A DNA stretch of 64,000 nt, taken from positions 1 to 64,000 of the forward strand of contig CAJFOT010000024.1 in the NCBI GenBank assembly GCA_904397815.1, read 5' to 3'. The translations under genes and the position numbers were made by a program. A model generated the notes under the pieces. The model saw only the letters and a list, made by a program, of their open reading frames with translations. It had not been told where the DNA came from and did not search any database. Positions 1-10,324 of the stretch are shown piece after piece; position 1 is the stretch's first letter; each line of letters starts with the position of its first letter. The DNA is from Candidatus Paralachnospira sangeri. GTDB taxonomy: Bacteria > Bacillota > Clostridia > Lachnospirales > Lachnospiraceae.

Positions 1-2
1 AT

Positions 3-92
3 ATGAAGCAGCTTTGCAAGGTAAATAAAATTCACAGACATATAGCCAACCAGCGTTTGGATCACTTACATAAAAAGTCTGCTGAGTATTCT
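3..92 (+). pseudogene. Possible IS200/IS605-type TnpB (OrfB) fragment at window edge
   Basis: Translation KVNKIHRHIANQRLDHLHKKSAE resembles the TnpB segment '..LHxxIANQRxDxLHKxS..'; similarity ends after about 90 nt. Confidence 0.4.
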
Positions 93-333
93 TATCCTGA
101 ACTGCGTCGGGTCTGCCATCACACCTGCGGTTATTACATACCTTCCTCCGGAAGTATTGGATTCATATCGTTACGGAACGCTTCTTCAGCAATTTGCCCA
201 CCTGGTCGCCGAACTGATGCTGATACGGATACTGCTTATACCTATGGCTAAGGATGAAAAAAAGAAGAAGTTTATCATTCTCCTGTGGGGCACTTTGATT
301 TTCCTGCAAGTATATCTCAGCTCCATAGGCTGA
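70..333 (+). pseudogene. C-terminal fragment of a membrane protein
   Basis: Frame +1 (not in ORF track, no start) reads ..LLSILILNCVGSAITPAVITYLPPEVLDSYRYGTLLQQFAHLVAELMLIRILLIPMAKDEKKKKFIILLWGTLIFLQVYLSSIG* ending at 331-333; TM-like segments. Confidence 0.35.
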
Positions 334-347
334 CCATCCAGCTAACA

Positions 348-423
348 GGACCAGTCAATCGCACAACGGCTCCGGGAACCGCTGACCGGCAATTCCCGGA
401 GCTGTTGTGCGATTGACTGGTCC
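348..423. repeat. Long near-perfect inverted repeat (31-bp arms, 14-nt loop)
   Basis: GGACCAGTCAATCGCACAACGGCTCCGGGAA (348-378) pairs with TTCCCGGAGCTGTTGTGCGATTGACTGGTCC (393-423), one G:T mismatch. Confidence 0.85.
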
Positions 424-465
424 GTTCGGATGTGGGCAAGCCACCAAATGAAAATATACGCTTTT

Positions 466-744
466 TTACAGCAGGCTCCGATATTGCTCTCTGTCTTCTT
501 CCGTGATTCCCAGAAGCTCCATAGCCTGGTCAGCGGACAGATTCATGTCTGCCATGACTTTACGGATGGCGTCCGCCATGGCACTGCGTCCCTGTTCTAA
601 TCCCTGAGCCAGGCCTTGCTTCAATCCCTGGGCCAGACCGTCTTCCCAGCCCTCTTCCCGCAGGGTTTTCTCCCGCAGCTTTTCATTGTATTCAGTTAAA
701 ATCATCGCTGTCACCTCCGCCTTGTGTTTAATCAGAAAAGCCGG
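466..744 (-). pseudogene. N-terminally truncated Rpn/PD-(D/E)XK nuclease-transposase family protein (C-terminal remnant)
   Basis: Reading frame continues upstream of the ORF start as PAFLIKHKAEVTAMILTEYNEKLREKTLREEGWEDGLAQGLKQGLAQGLEQG, the typical Rpn C-terminal region with EG/QG repeats; upstream stop removes the nuclease domain. Confidence 0.6.
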
Positions 745-1072
745 TCCTTATGGTCACGCCTGGTCCGAGGAGTACCGGGTGTCCTTTTTCGTTCCCGCGG
801 CTTCTCATGATGTAGCTTATGTCTCATACATATCTTCCTTTCACTTATTTTAACATGAATCATGGGACAATACAATTATCTCATGAACCGGAAGATCTGT
901 GTGTGCCAGTTAATCCCCTTTCTCTGCCAATATTGTGCCGAAGGTATATGTTTTCAGGGGTTCACACAGCCCGAACGACATCAAGAGCCGATGCCTGATG
1001 AAATGCATTCGAGCCGCCCTCCCGGGCGGCTCACCTCCTGATCCGGCTGCGGCTCTCCCTCCGCTTCCGGTT

Positions 1073-1276
1073 TTATTCTTTTCCTTTTTTCTGCTGATCC
1101 AGCATTTCTTTCAGCGCCTCATCGCTTTCCTCGATCCAGACATCCTCTTCCTCGGCGTTCAGTCCCAGGAATTCCCGGAGGGTGCGCAGATCATCGCTGA
1201 AATTCCACTGCTCGATGTAATCCTCGATTTCTTCAAAAGGTATCTCGCCTGCCAGATACCGTTCTTTAAACGTCAT
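1073..1276 (-). CDS. Small acidic conserved-type hypothetical protein
   Basis: 67 aa ORF directly upstream-coupled to the GntR gene on the same strand; acidic composition. Confidence 0.5.
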   Translation of the reverse strand: MTFKERYLAGEIPFEEIEDYIEQWNFSDDLRTLREFLGLNAEEEDVWIEESDEALKEMLDQQKKGKE

Positions 1277-1278
1277 AT

Positions 1279-1956
1279 CTACTCCTTCTCCTTCAGTTTT
1301 TTGGTTACCTGAATCTCCTGATTGTTAATATGTTTGCGCATTACCGCCACTGCTATGTCAGCGTTCCGCTCCCGAAGAGCGTCAATAATCTCCTGATGCT
1401 CTTTGATCAGGATACTGCGCCGTTCCTTCATCTTGATATGTTCCACACGGTAACGATACATCTGTTCCCGGAGCTGGTTCAGCAGCAGGATCAGCTTGTC
1501 ATTGCCTGTGGACTGATAAATAATGTCATGAAAATCCTCATCGGTTTTGGCGATGAGAGTTATATCTTCACCCTCAGCCGCCCTGGCGAATCTGGTATTG
1601 GCCGCCCGCAGTTCTTCGAACTGCTCCCAGGTCATCCGCTCGCAGGCCAGCATCACGCTCAGCTCCTCCAGAGCCCGGCGCACCTCCAGCACATCCCGCA
1701 GGGTTTTCTCTGAGATCGCCGCTACGGCAGCCCCTTTACGGGGAACCATCGTGACCAGTCCTTCCAGTTCCAGCATCCGGATGGCCTCACGAACCGGCGT
1801 ACGGCTCACTCCCAGCTTTTTCGCCAGCTGAATTTCCATCAATCGTTCTCCCGGTTTTATTTTCCCTTTTAAAATCGCTTCCCGTAAGGTTCGGAACACC
1901 ACATCTCTCAGCGGAAGATACTCGTCTGATACTAATTTGATTTCCTCCATAAACAT
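1279..1956 (-). CDS. GntR family transcriptional regulator (FadR/FCD subfamily)
   Basis: wHTH ..LREAILKGKIKPGERLMEIQLAKKLGVSRTPVREAIRMLELEGLV.. followed by FCD-type helical domain. Confidence 0.92.
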   Translation of the reverse strand: MFMEEIKLVSDEYLPLRDVVFRTLREAILKGKIKPGERLMEIQLAKKLGVSRTPVREAIRMLELEGLVTMVPRKGAAVAAISEKTLRDVLEVRRALEELSVMLACERMTWEQFEELRAANTRFARAAEGEDITLIAKTDEDFHDIIYQSTGNDKLILLLNQLREQMYRYRVEHIKMKERRSILIKEHQEIIDALRERNADIAVAVMRKHINNQEIQVTKKLKEKE

Positions 1957-1964
1957 ATACCTCC

Positions 1965-2834
1965 CTATGACGGTGAAAACAGCCTCGTCAGATAGAGCTG
2001 CTTCGCCAGCCCGCTTTTCTCCAGTACTTTCTGAGCAGCCCTGGCCTTTTTTTCATCCTGGAATAATCCAAAAACCGTAGGGCCGCTGCCGCTCATCAGA
2101 GCGCCGTCTGCCCCATGTTCCTTCAGGAGCCGCTCGATCTCTCCAATCACCGGATAATGCTGTCCGGTTACAGTCTCCAGCACATTCCCCAGTCTGGATA
2201 CCACTCCCTCATAACTCCCCTCCCGGATTGCCTGCACCATGCCGTCGATATCCGGGTGTTCCTGAATCTCATCCAGCCGCAGATGGCTGTACACAAATTT
2301 CGTAGACACGCTGATACCCGGCTTGGCAATAATCACATGGCAGGGCGGGGCTGCCGGCAGTCTGGTAAGAATCTCTCCGATACCCTCAGAAAGTGCCGTT
2401 CCCCGCATCAGACAGTAGGGCACATCGGCGCCGATGGTGACGCCCCGTTTCATCAGTTCTTTTTTGCTCAGACCAAGATGAAACATTTTATTGACACCAT
2501 ACAGCACCGCGGCAGCATCAGCGCTGCCCCCCGCCATTCCTGCCGCGACCGGGATATATTTCTGCAGATCGATATCCACTCCCTCTGCTATGCCGAATTC
2601 ATCCATTAACAGTTTTGCCGCTTTATATACCAGATTATTCTCATTGACAGGGAGAAAATAAAGGTTCGTAGTCAGACGAATGCCCGGCTCTCCGGATTTT
2701 CTGATCTGAATCCGGTCATAGACATTGACCGTCTGCATAATCATTCTGACTTCATGGTAGCCGTCTTCTCTCTTCCTGATCACATCCAGCCCCAGATTAA
2801 TTTTCCCCATCGCTTTTAAAAACAACTGCTCCAT
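1965..2834 (-). CDS. ispE: 4-diphosphocytidyl-2-C-methyl-D-erythritol kinase
   Basis: GHMP motifs: KAMGKINLGLDVIRKREDGYHEV, VAAGMAGGSADAAA, MSGSGPTVFGLF. Start chosen at MEQLFLK. Confidence 0.93.
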   Translation of the reverse strand: MEQLFLKAMGKINLGLDVIRKREDGYHEVRMIMQTVNVYDRIQIRKSGEPGIRLTTNLYFLPVNENNLVYKAAKLLMDEFGIAEGVDIDLQKYIPVAAGMAGGSADAAAVLYGVNKMFHLGLSKKELMKRGVTIGADVPYCLMRGTALSEGIGEILTRLPAAPPCHVIIAKPGISVSTKFVYSHLRLDEIQEHPDIDGMVQAIREGSYEGVVSRLGNVLETVTGQHYPVIGEIERLLKEHGADGALMSGSGPTVFGLFQDEKKARAAQKVLEKSGLAKQLYLTRLFSPS

Positions 2835-2851
2835 TCTGTCACCTGCCTGTC

Positions 2852-4339
2852 CTATCTTCTGAATACCCAGACCAGCCGCTTCAGATAACCCTGCTCCTGA
2901 TAAGTCAGCTGACCGGGATACAAGCGCCACTTCCAGTTATCTCCGAAGGTGGAGGGCTCATTGGTCCGCGCCTCATTACCCAGACCCAGTACATCCTGTA
3001 CCTGGAAGATCGCCACGCTGGCCACGCTCTGGTAAGCGGTGCGGAAAATCCGGTCTATGAGCCTTTCCGGATCTTTAATCCCCATATACTCCATGGCATA
3101 TTCAATTTCCCAGCCGCTCTTTCCCAGGAAATGTCCGGCCAGCGTTTCGTTGTCATGGGTCCCGCCGTACACGATAGAGTTCGGCGTGTAATTGTGGGGC
3201 AGATGGGGATTGGTGTTGTCTCCGCCGAAAGCAAATTCAATAATTTTCATGCCGGGCAGGCCCTCCTGCTCCATCAGTTCCGTCACCTCAGGAATCACAA
3301 CTCCCAGGTCCTCAGCGATAATCTTTGTGTCACCTGCTTCTTCCTTCAGCGCCCGTATCAATTTTCCGCCCGGACCCCATACCCACTGGCCCTCCCGGGC
3401 ATTGGACGCGGGATAAGGAATGGTATAATAACGCACCACGCCGATAAAATGGTCAATCCGCAACGCATCATATAACTTTGCGGACGCCTTCATCCGCTGA
3501 CGCCACCACCAGAAATCGGTATCCTCCATATATTCCCAGTCATACAATGGATTTCCCCACAGCTGACCGTCATCAGAGAAAGCATCGGGAGGGACCCCCG
3601 CCACTTTCTTCGGAGTCAGATTCTCATCCAGCTGAAAGTATTCCGGATACTGCCACACATCAGCACTGTCATAAGCTACATAAATAGGAATATCGCCAAT
3701 CAACTCGATCTGATTTTCATTGGCATAACTTCTGACCTTTTTCCATTGACGGAAAAACTGGAACTGACAGAACTTATAATAGTCAATCCGATCCCGGAGC
3801 AGTTCCTGATACAGTGCCAGCGCTTCCGGCTTCCTGAACTTCAGGCCGTCCTCCCATTCATACCAGGGCTTATACTGAAAATGCTCCTTGCAGGCCATGT
3901 ACAGAGCATATCCTTCCAGCCAGAACTGATTTTCCTCACAAAATGTCCGAAATTCCTCTGTCTGCTGATGACAGCTTCTGGCAAAAGCTTTCTTCAGAAT
4001 CTCAGGCCGGTTCTCAAACAGGAGGCCGTAAGATACATAGGAAGGATGATCTCCCCATGAAAACGACTCGATTTCTGCCTTTGTTACCAGACCTTCCTCT
4101 GCCAGCAGATCCAGATCAATAAAATACGGATTGCCTGCAAAAGCTGAGTAAGACTGATACGGGCTGTCCCCATATGTAGTGGGACCGGCAGGAAGCACCT
4201 GCCAGTATTTCTGATCTGCTCCTTTCAGAAAATCAATAAATTCATAAGCGCACTTTCCCAGCGTCCCAATGCCGTAGGGAGAAGGAAGGGCGTAAATAGG
4301 GAGCAGCAGACCCGCTCCCCGTTTCAATGTTGTTTTCAT
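2852..4339 (-). CDS. malQ: 4-alpha-glucanotransferase (amylomaltase)
   Basis: GH77 features: GAGLLLPIYALPSPYGIGTLG, LRIDHFIGVVRYY, IIAEDLGVVIPEV, VYGGTHDNET. Confidence 0.95.
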   Translation of the reverse strand: MKTTLKRGAGLLLPIYALPSPYGIGTLGKCAYEFIDFLKGADQKYWQVLPAGPTTYGDSPYQSYSAFAGNPYFIDLDLLAEEGLVTKAEIESFSWGDHPSYVSYGLLFENRPEILKKAFARSCHQQTEEFRTFCEENQFWLEGYALYMACKEHFQYKPWYEWEDGLKFRKPEALALYQELLRDRIDYYKFCQFQFFRQWKKVRSYANENQIELIGDIPIYVAYDSADVWQYPEYFQLDENLTPKKVAGVPPDAFSDDGQLWGNPLYDWEYMEDTDFWWWRQRMKASAKLYDALRIDHFIGVVRYYTIPYPASNAREGQWVWGPGGKLIRALKEEAGDTKIIAEDLGVVIPEVTELMEQEGLPGMKIIEFAFGGDNTNPHLPHNYTPNSIVYGGTHDNETLAGHFLGKSGWEIEYAMEYMGIKDPERLIDRIFRTAYQSVASVAIFQVQDVLGLGNEARTNEPSTFGDNWKWRLYPGQLTYQEQGYLKRLVWVFRR

Positions 4340-4387
4340 AGGCCAGGTCCTTTCTTTTTTCATTTGTATCACATGCCTGAACACGTA

Positions 4388-5635
4388 TCAGGCTTCACTT
4401 TCCCGGATTTGCTGCGCTCTGCCGAAGAGCACATAGCCGATCAGAAACATCACAGCCAGCACCGCCACTCCGGCATTGGGACTTCCGGTGATCTGAGCAA
4501 ACATACCTACCAGCGCGGTTCCCATGAAGGAAGCGCCTTTCCCGCAGATATCAAAGATGCCGAAATACTCTCCTGCTTTCTGAGCCGGAATAATCTTCGC
4601 AAAATAAGACCGGGACAGTGCCTGAATGCCGCCCTGAAACATGCCCACACAGACAGCCAGCAGCCAGAATTCCCACTGCTTATCCATCTGGATCGCAAAC
4701 AGAGCAATGGCCGTATAAGCCAGAATACATACGCGGATTAACCGGGCATTTTCATATTTCTTCGCCAGGCGCCCGAAAATCAAGGCAAAGGGAAACGCCA
4801 CAACCTGAGTCAGCAGCAGCGCCAGCAGCAGCCCTGTGCTGTCCAGTCCCAGAGCTTCGCCATAGGCCGTCGCCATATCAATAATCGTATAAACACCATC
4901 TATATAGAAGAAAAAGGCCAAAAGAAACATAAACGCCTTTTTATCTTTTTTCATATCTTTTATCACATGCCTCAGGCGGGCGAAACTGGCCCGCACCGGA
5001 TGCGCCTGCCGGCGTACACCATGAAGCTGACGGAAATTCCGCAGCAGAGGCACCGTACACAGCAGCCACCAGGCCGCGTTCAGAATAAATGCCGCCGCCA
5101 TGGCCGCAGAAGCAGAAAGGCCGAAAGAACCGCCGCCCAGCACCAGTACCAGACTGAGCACAAAAGGCACACAGCTGCCAATGTAGCCCCAGGCATATCC
5201 ATGCGATGACACACCGTCCATGCGGTCATGAGTCGTCACATCGGACAGCATAGAGTCATAAAACACCAGACTGGAAGAATATCCGATCTTCGCAATAATA
5301 AATACCAGCAGAAAAGCCATCCAGGAGCGGGGAACCGCCAAAACAGCGCAGCCTATTACACCTACCAGCATGCTGACAGTAAAAATAGGTTTCTTATAAC
5401 CTTTCGTGTCTGCGATTGTACCAAATACAGGGCCGATCAGAGCCACAATCAGCGTGACAGCGGAAGCCGCATATCCCCAGTAAGCCAGGTACTGAACCTC
5501 AGACAAACCTCCCGCCTCTGCCAGTGTGTCAAAATAAATGGGGAACAGAGTAGATACCAGCAGGATAAAAGCGGAATTTCCCACATCATACAATATCCAT
5601 GACAGTTCCAGTTTTGTCAGTTTCTGCTTTTCCAT
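4388..5635 (-). CDS. MFS transporter, UMF1/Atg22-like family
   Basis: ELSWILYDVGNSAFILLVSTLFPIYF start typical of the family; about 12 TM segments. Confidence 0.8.
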   Translation of the reverse strand: MEKQKLTKLELSWILYDVGNSAFILLVSTLFPIYFDTLAEAGGLSEVQYLAYWGYAASAVTLIVALIGPVFGTIADTKGYKKPIFTVSMLVGVIGCAVLAVPRSWMAFLLVFIIAKIGYSSSLVFYDSMLSDVTTHDRMDGVSSHGYAWGYIGSCVPFVLSLVLVLGGGSFGLSASAAMAAAFILNAAWWLLCTVPLLRNFRQLHGVRRQAHPVRASFARLRHVIKDMKKDKKAFMFLLAFFFYIDGVYTIIDMATAYGEALGLDSTGLLLALLLTQVVAFPFALIFGRLAKKYENARLIRVCILAYTAIALFAIQMDKQWEFWLLAVCVGMFQGGIQALSRSYFAKIIPAQKAGEYFGIFDICGKGASFMGTALVGMFAQITGSPNAGVAVLAVMFLIGYVLFGRAQQIRESEA

Positions 5636-5666
5636 AATTCCCTCCGGTTTTATATGGGTATTGATT

Positions 5667-6467
5667 TTATTCAAAATTCCGGTTAAACCGCTCATTCAGC
5701 GGCGTGTCCGCATTAACCGCATCGTAAAATTCCGCAATCAGATCTGCCGTCTCTTTCACAGCTCCGTCTGACAGTTCCAGCAGCTTCTGATTGGACACAT
5801 CGCATAAAGGATTGGGATCAATCGCCATCAAATGGCCCTGAATCTCGTCATAATGACCTGACAGCTTCATCAAACTCCGCAGGAACTTCTGTTTTCCAGG
5901 CGTAACAGCCCGCAGCTTTTTCTTCACCATCTTCATATCCTTCATGCACAGCATAGCCGTGGGCTGGTCTATCAGGCCAAAATCATAGAGATTTGCCAGA
6001 CACTGAGCTGTATCCTGATCAGCAGGAATCAGGTCCCAGACCGGATAATTCAGCGGATCAAGACCGTCCAGCTCCATCAGATACCGCTCAAATTCTGTCT
6101 CTATCTCATTATGTCCCACACCGCTTTCTTTTATATACTGGTTCACATACCAGTGGCAGGAACTGTCCAGCATAAAATGGCAGACCGTTCCCATAGCACA
6201 CGCCATCTCCATAGACTGCCGTCCTGTTTTTTTCAGCATTTCCCGAAATGAATAAAACAGCTCAGAAGCAGGATGCTGATGAATCTCCACTCCCAGCTGA
6301 GGCACCGGGTTATTTTTCAGCCATACCCGGTAAAAAAACAGAAAATCCGGTCCCTGCAGCCCGAAATCATACTGGGTGCGGTACCGCTGTGCCAGATTTT
6401 TCACGGAAGCAGGAAGCTGGTCCAGCACCTGCTCTCCAAAACGTTTATGTGCATATACAGATGGCAT
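5667..6467 (-). CDS. Zinc-dependent phospholipase C-like family protein
   Basis: MPSVYAHKRFGEQV start, QGPDFLFFY, MGTVCHFMLDSSCHWYVN His/Asp motifs. Confidence 0.7.
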   Translation of the reverse strand: MPSVYAHKRFGEQVLDQLPASVKNLAQRYRTQYDFGLQGPDFLFFYRVWLKNNPVPQLGVEIHQHPASELFYSFREMLKKTGRQSMEMACAMGTVCHFMLDSSCHWYVNQYIKESGVGHNEIETEFERYLMELDGLDPLNYPVWDLIPADQDTAQCLANLYDFGLIDQPTAMLCMKDMKMVKKKLRAVTPGKQKFLRSLMKLSGHYDEIQGHLMAIDPNPLCDVSNQKLLELSDGAVKETADLIAEFYDAVNADTPLNERFNRNFE

Positions 6468-6538
6468 ATTTACTTTACTCCTATCTTTCTCTATTGTGTC
6501 AATTTTCAGTCTGCACGCAGAACCTTTTCAGGGCATTT

Positions 6539-7342
6539 TCATCTCAGTGTCGCCCGGAACCGCTCCAGCGCTTCTTTCTGCTGCGCCGTCAGTTCCCGCG
6601 GAATCTTCACATGGATTTTTACATACTGATTCCCTCTTCCGCCGATTTTATACGGCCGGATCAGCCCTTTGTTTTTCAGACTGATCGTACTCTCGGCCTG
6701 CGTTCCCGGTTTAATCGTGTACGGATAATCCCCCTCAATGGTTCGGATCTGAATATCTGTCCCCAGCACCAGATCTGTATAATCCAGATAAATATCGGTA
6801 TATAAATGATAGCCTCTGATCTGGAAACCGGGCTTTTCCCGCAGCAGAATAATCACAATGACATCTGTGTTCTCCAGATTTTCCCGCATTTTCTCATACT
6901 GCTCTTTGCCCTCTCCCGCGCAGATTACCTCATCCAGCGGAAAGGTGCGGTGCTGATAGGCTCCCTTCGGAATCTTCACCTTACACTTCAGCAGTTCATA
7001 TCCCAGATCACGGGACAGGCGGATCAGATACTGTACATGATGCTCCGTTTCCCGCAGCGTCTCCTCCATCTCCAGATAAACCGGGATGCGTATCTCCCGG
7101 TGGAAGGCCCATTTCGGCCGGGGCTCCTCCTGATGGAAAGTATTATGAAAATGGCCGTAGCGGCTCCACTCTTTCCGCAGCGCCTCATAGGCTTCTGAGA
7201 TCTCCTGGAATTTTTTCTTAATGTTCGGGTCATCCGGATTGGCATCCGGATGATATTTTTTCGCCAGCCTGCGATAGGCCGCCTTGAACTCCTCCGGCTC
7301 AGCATCCTCGCTGACTCCCAGTATTCTGTGATAATTCTTCAA
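6539..7342 (-). CDS. DnaJ-domain (J-protein) chaperone-like protein
   Basis: N-terminal J domain: YHRILGVSEDAEPEEFKAAYRRLAKKYHPDANPDD; DnaJ C-terminal substrate-binding-like region. Confidence 0.85.
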   Translation of the reverse strand: MKNYHRILGVSEDAEPEEFKAAYRRLAKKYHPDANPDDPNIKKKFQEISEAYEALRKEWSRYGHFHNTFHQEEPRPKWAFHREIRIPVYLEMEETLRETEHHVQYLIRLSRDLGYELLKCKVKIPKGAYQHRTFPLDEVICAGEGKEQYEKMRENLENTDVIVIILLREKPGFQIRGYHLYTDIYLDYTDLVLGTDIQIRTIEGDYPYTIKPGTQAESTISLKNKGLIRPYKIGGRGNQYVKIHVKIPRELTAQQKEALERFRATLR

Positions 7343-7503
7343 AAGAATCCCTCCGCGCTCATTGTCATTCGCCTATTGTTTATTGTAACATTAATCTGAT
7401 TTTCTGTCATTCTTCTTTTTGATTGTAGGCCTGAAAAAAAGATTTGTAAAGAGGGTGCCGGAATTCCGGCCTCCATCCTGCCATAAATCCGATTTATCAC
7501 AGG

Positions 7504-8436
7504 CTAATTTCCTGATATTGGACTTTTATCCTTTTTATCATTACAATAATCATCGACCATAGGAAAGGGATACACAGTCTGAGCAACTTTGACAAACTGT
7601 TTCACAGCGGTGCTGACCGGATTATACTGATTCCAGACCAGATAAATATATGCCTCACCGAATTCCCGGACAGGAACGGCCCTGTACCCGTCATCATCCG
7701 GAATCGTCCTGTGAAACAAAAAAGTTCCGGCGATATTTTTCTCCACAAACTGCCTGATAATCATGATCTGATTTGTAGTCAGTATAATGTTCGGCATAAT
7801 TTTATACCGGGCACAGGTTTTCAGCGTATGGGTGGTTAAGAATGAATCCTCCGAAAGCAGTACCAGGGGAATGTCTCTGATCTCCTCCAGTGACAGGGAT
7901 TCTGCCCCGGACAGAGGATGATCCTTTGCAAGATAAAGACAGATCCTGGTCCGGACGATCTTGTAATAGCCAAAGGCTGAAGACATGGGCATATCTGTGG
8001 ACAAGAGGGCAAGATCCAGTTTTCCGTCCAGAATCTTCTGATGGTTCATCATACTGCCCTGCTCCACCACACTGACTTTTATCTGGGGATGGCGGCGGTG
8101 AAACGCTTCCATCATCGGGGAAAAAACCAGGGTAGCGCTGGCCGGCGGAAGGCCAAACCGAATCGTCTGGTCCGACTGGCCTAAAAATTTCATCCGGCTG
8201 ACAAAGGAATCTGTCTGCTCCAGCAGCAGATTAACCTCATTCAGAAACTGTTCCCCCTCCTTCGTCAGAACCAGTCCCTTGTTCTGTCTGAGAAACAAAG
8301 TCAGACCAAATTCTTCTTCCAGTTCATGAATCACATGGGTCAGACCCGGCTGGGAGATATGAAGGGTCTGGGCAGCCCTGGTCAGGTTATTATACTGGCA
8401 TACTGTCTGAAAATATTTCAGCTGATAGAATTTCAC
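7504..8436 (-). CDS. LysR family transcriptional regulator
   Basis: N-terminal HTH MKFYQLKYFQTVCQYNNLTRAAQTLHISQPGLTHVIHELEEEFGLTLF; divergent from the ABC exporter. Confidence 0.92.
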   Translation of the reverse strand: MKFYQLKYFQTVCQYNNLTRAAQTLHISQPGLTHVIHELEEEFGLTLFLRQNKGLVLTKEGEQFLNEVNLLLEQTDSFVSRMKFLGQSDQTIRFGLPPASATLVFSPMMEAFHRRHPQIKVSVVEQGSMMNHQKILDGKLDLALLSTDMPMSSAFGYYKIVRTRICLYLAKDHPLSGAESLSLEEIRDIPLVLLSEDSFLTTHTLKTCARYKIMPNIILTTNQIMIIRQFVEKNIAGTFLFHRTIPDDDGYRAVPVREFGEAYIYLVWNQYNPVSTAVKQFVKVAQTVYPFPMVDDYCNDKKDKSPISGN

Positions 8437-8569
8437 AGGCTTTTCCTCTTTCTATTTTGGCAGCAAACGCCATCATTCACATTATGATGGAATTTGCCGT
8501 CCTGATTTTGCCGCGCGTTACGGGAAATTTCCCTTGTGATGATAACATTATAACAGAAAGGACAATCAG

Positions 8570-10324
8570 ATGAAACGTTTCCTTCACTATTTAAGCCTTC
8601 ACCCACTCATCACGGTTATGGCCCCCCTTTTTAAGATGCTGGAAGCCTCCTTCGAGCTCTTTGTCCCGCTGGTCGTGGCTCGGATGATCGATATCGGCAT
8701 CGGCCAGCACAGTCCTCTGTTCCTGTGGCATATGGGCGGCCTGCTCATCCTGCTGGGCGTGATCGGCCTCGGCTTTGCCCTGGCGGCTCAGTATTTTGCG
8801 GCCAAGTCCGCCATCTCCGTCAGCATGGCCATGCGCAAAGACCTGTTCACCCATATCCTCTCCTTTTCCTATCAGGAGATCGACGCCATCGGCACATCCA
8901 CTCTGATTAACCGGCTCACCAGTGATATCAATCAGGTGCAGAATGGTCTGAACATGTTCCTGCGTCTTTTTCTCCGTTCCCCTTTCGTGGTATTCGGCGC
9001 CATGGCAATGGCATTCACAGTAGATACCCGGGCCGCCATTCCTTTCGCTGTCACGATTCCGGTTCTGCTGGCTGTGGTATTCGGCGTCCTTCTGGCCAGT
9101 ATGCCCCTCTATCAGAAAGTACAGAAGCAGATGGATCAGGTAGTCCTAAGCACACGGGAAAATCTCCTGGGCATCCGGGTGGTTCGGGCTTTCTCCAGGC
9201 AGAATAAGGAAAAGGGACGTTTCCGCCAGGAGACAGACAGCCTGTACCGGAAACAGATTTTTGTGGGAAAAATTTCTGCCCTGCTCAACCCTCTTACCTA
9301 TGTTATCATCAATCTGGGCATCATTGCCATCCTCTGGTTCGGGGGCCTTCAGACAGACAGCGGCAGCCTGACCCGGGGGCAGGTGATCGCCCTGATCAAC
9401 TATATGTCCCAGATCCTGACCGAGCTGGTAAAACTGGCCAATCTGATTATCCTTTTGTCAAGGGCCATGGCCAGTCTGGCCAGAGTCAATGCTGTCTTTG
9501 ATATATCCCCATCCATCCCTGACAGAGGACGATCTGTATCTGCGGCAGATCACGGAGTTTCGTCGCACTCTGTTCCTGCTGTCTCCTTTGAACATGTAAG
9601 TTTTGCCTACGCCGGCTCCGGTCAGGAAACCCTCCGTGACATCACCTTCACCGCCATGGCCGGGGAAACCATCGGCATCATCGGCGGCACAGGCTCAGGA
9701 AAATCTACCCTGGCCAATCTGATTCCCCGGTTTTATGACTGCACCTCCGGTTCTGTCCGCCTCTTCGGCCAGGATGTCCGGTCACTGCGCCCTTCCTCCA
9801 TTCGGGAGCGAGTCGGCATCGTTCCCCAGAAGGCAGTTCTTTTCTCAGGCTCCCTGCGGCAAAATATGCAGTGGGGAAAAAAGAACGCTGCCGATGAGGA
9901 AATTTACCGGGCTCTGGACATCGCCCAGGCCAGAGAATTCGTAGACAGCAAACAACAGGGTCTGGACCTGATGATCCGCCAGGGCGGCGGAAACCTGTCC
10001 GGCGGCCAGAAGCAGCGGCTCACCATCGCCAGGGCCCTGACCGGACAGCCGGATATCCTGATACTGGATGACAGTGCCTCCGCTCTGGACTTCGCCACAG
10101 ACGCCAGACTGCGAAAAGCCATACGGGAACATACCGGTCAGATGACCATCTTTATCATTTCTCAGCGGGTATCCGCCATCCGGGACGCTGATCACATCCT
10201 GGTGATGGACAACGGACGGGCAGAGGGATACGGAACCCATGAGGAATTGCTCCGCGGCTGTCCCATCTATCAGGAAATATACGCGTCTCAGAACGCAGGA
10301 AAGGAGGCTGCTTCCCATGCCTGA
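8570..10324 (+). CDS. ABC exporter half-transporter, permease/ATPase (non-canonical Walker B D-D)
   Basis: Walker A GGTGSGKST, signature LSGGQKQR, Walker B ILILDDSASALD; N-terminal TM domain. Confidence 0.93.
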   Translation: MKRFLHYLSLHPLITVMAPLFKMLEASFELFVPLVVARMIDIGIGQHSPLFLWHMGGLLILLGVIGLGFALAAQYFAAKSAISVSMAMRKDLFTHILSFSYQEIDAIGTSTLINRLTSDINQVQNGLNMFLRLFLRSPFVVFGAMAMAFTVDTRAAIPFAVTIPVLLAVVFGVLLASMPLYQKVQKQMDQVVLSTRENLLGIRVVRAFSRQNKEKGRFRQETDSLYRKQIFVGKISALLNPLTYVIINLGIIAILWFGGLQTDSGSLTRGQVIALINYMSQILTELVKLANLIILLSRAMASLARVNAVFDISPSIPDRGRSVSAADHGVSSHSVPAVSFEHVSFAYAGSGQETLRDITFTAMAGETIGIIGGTGSGKSTLANLIPRFYDCTSGSVRLFGQDVRSLRPSSIRERVGIVPQKAVLFSGSLRQNMQWGKKNAADEEIYRALDIAQAREFVDSKQQGLDLMIRQGGGNLSGGQKQRLTIARALTGQPDILILDDSASALDFATDARLRKAIREHTGQMTIFIISQRVSAIRDADHILVMDNGRAEGYGTHEELLRGCPIYQEIYASQNAGKEAASHA

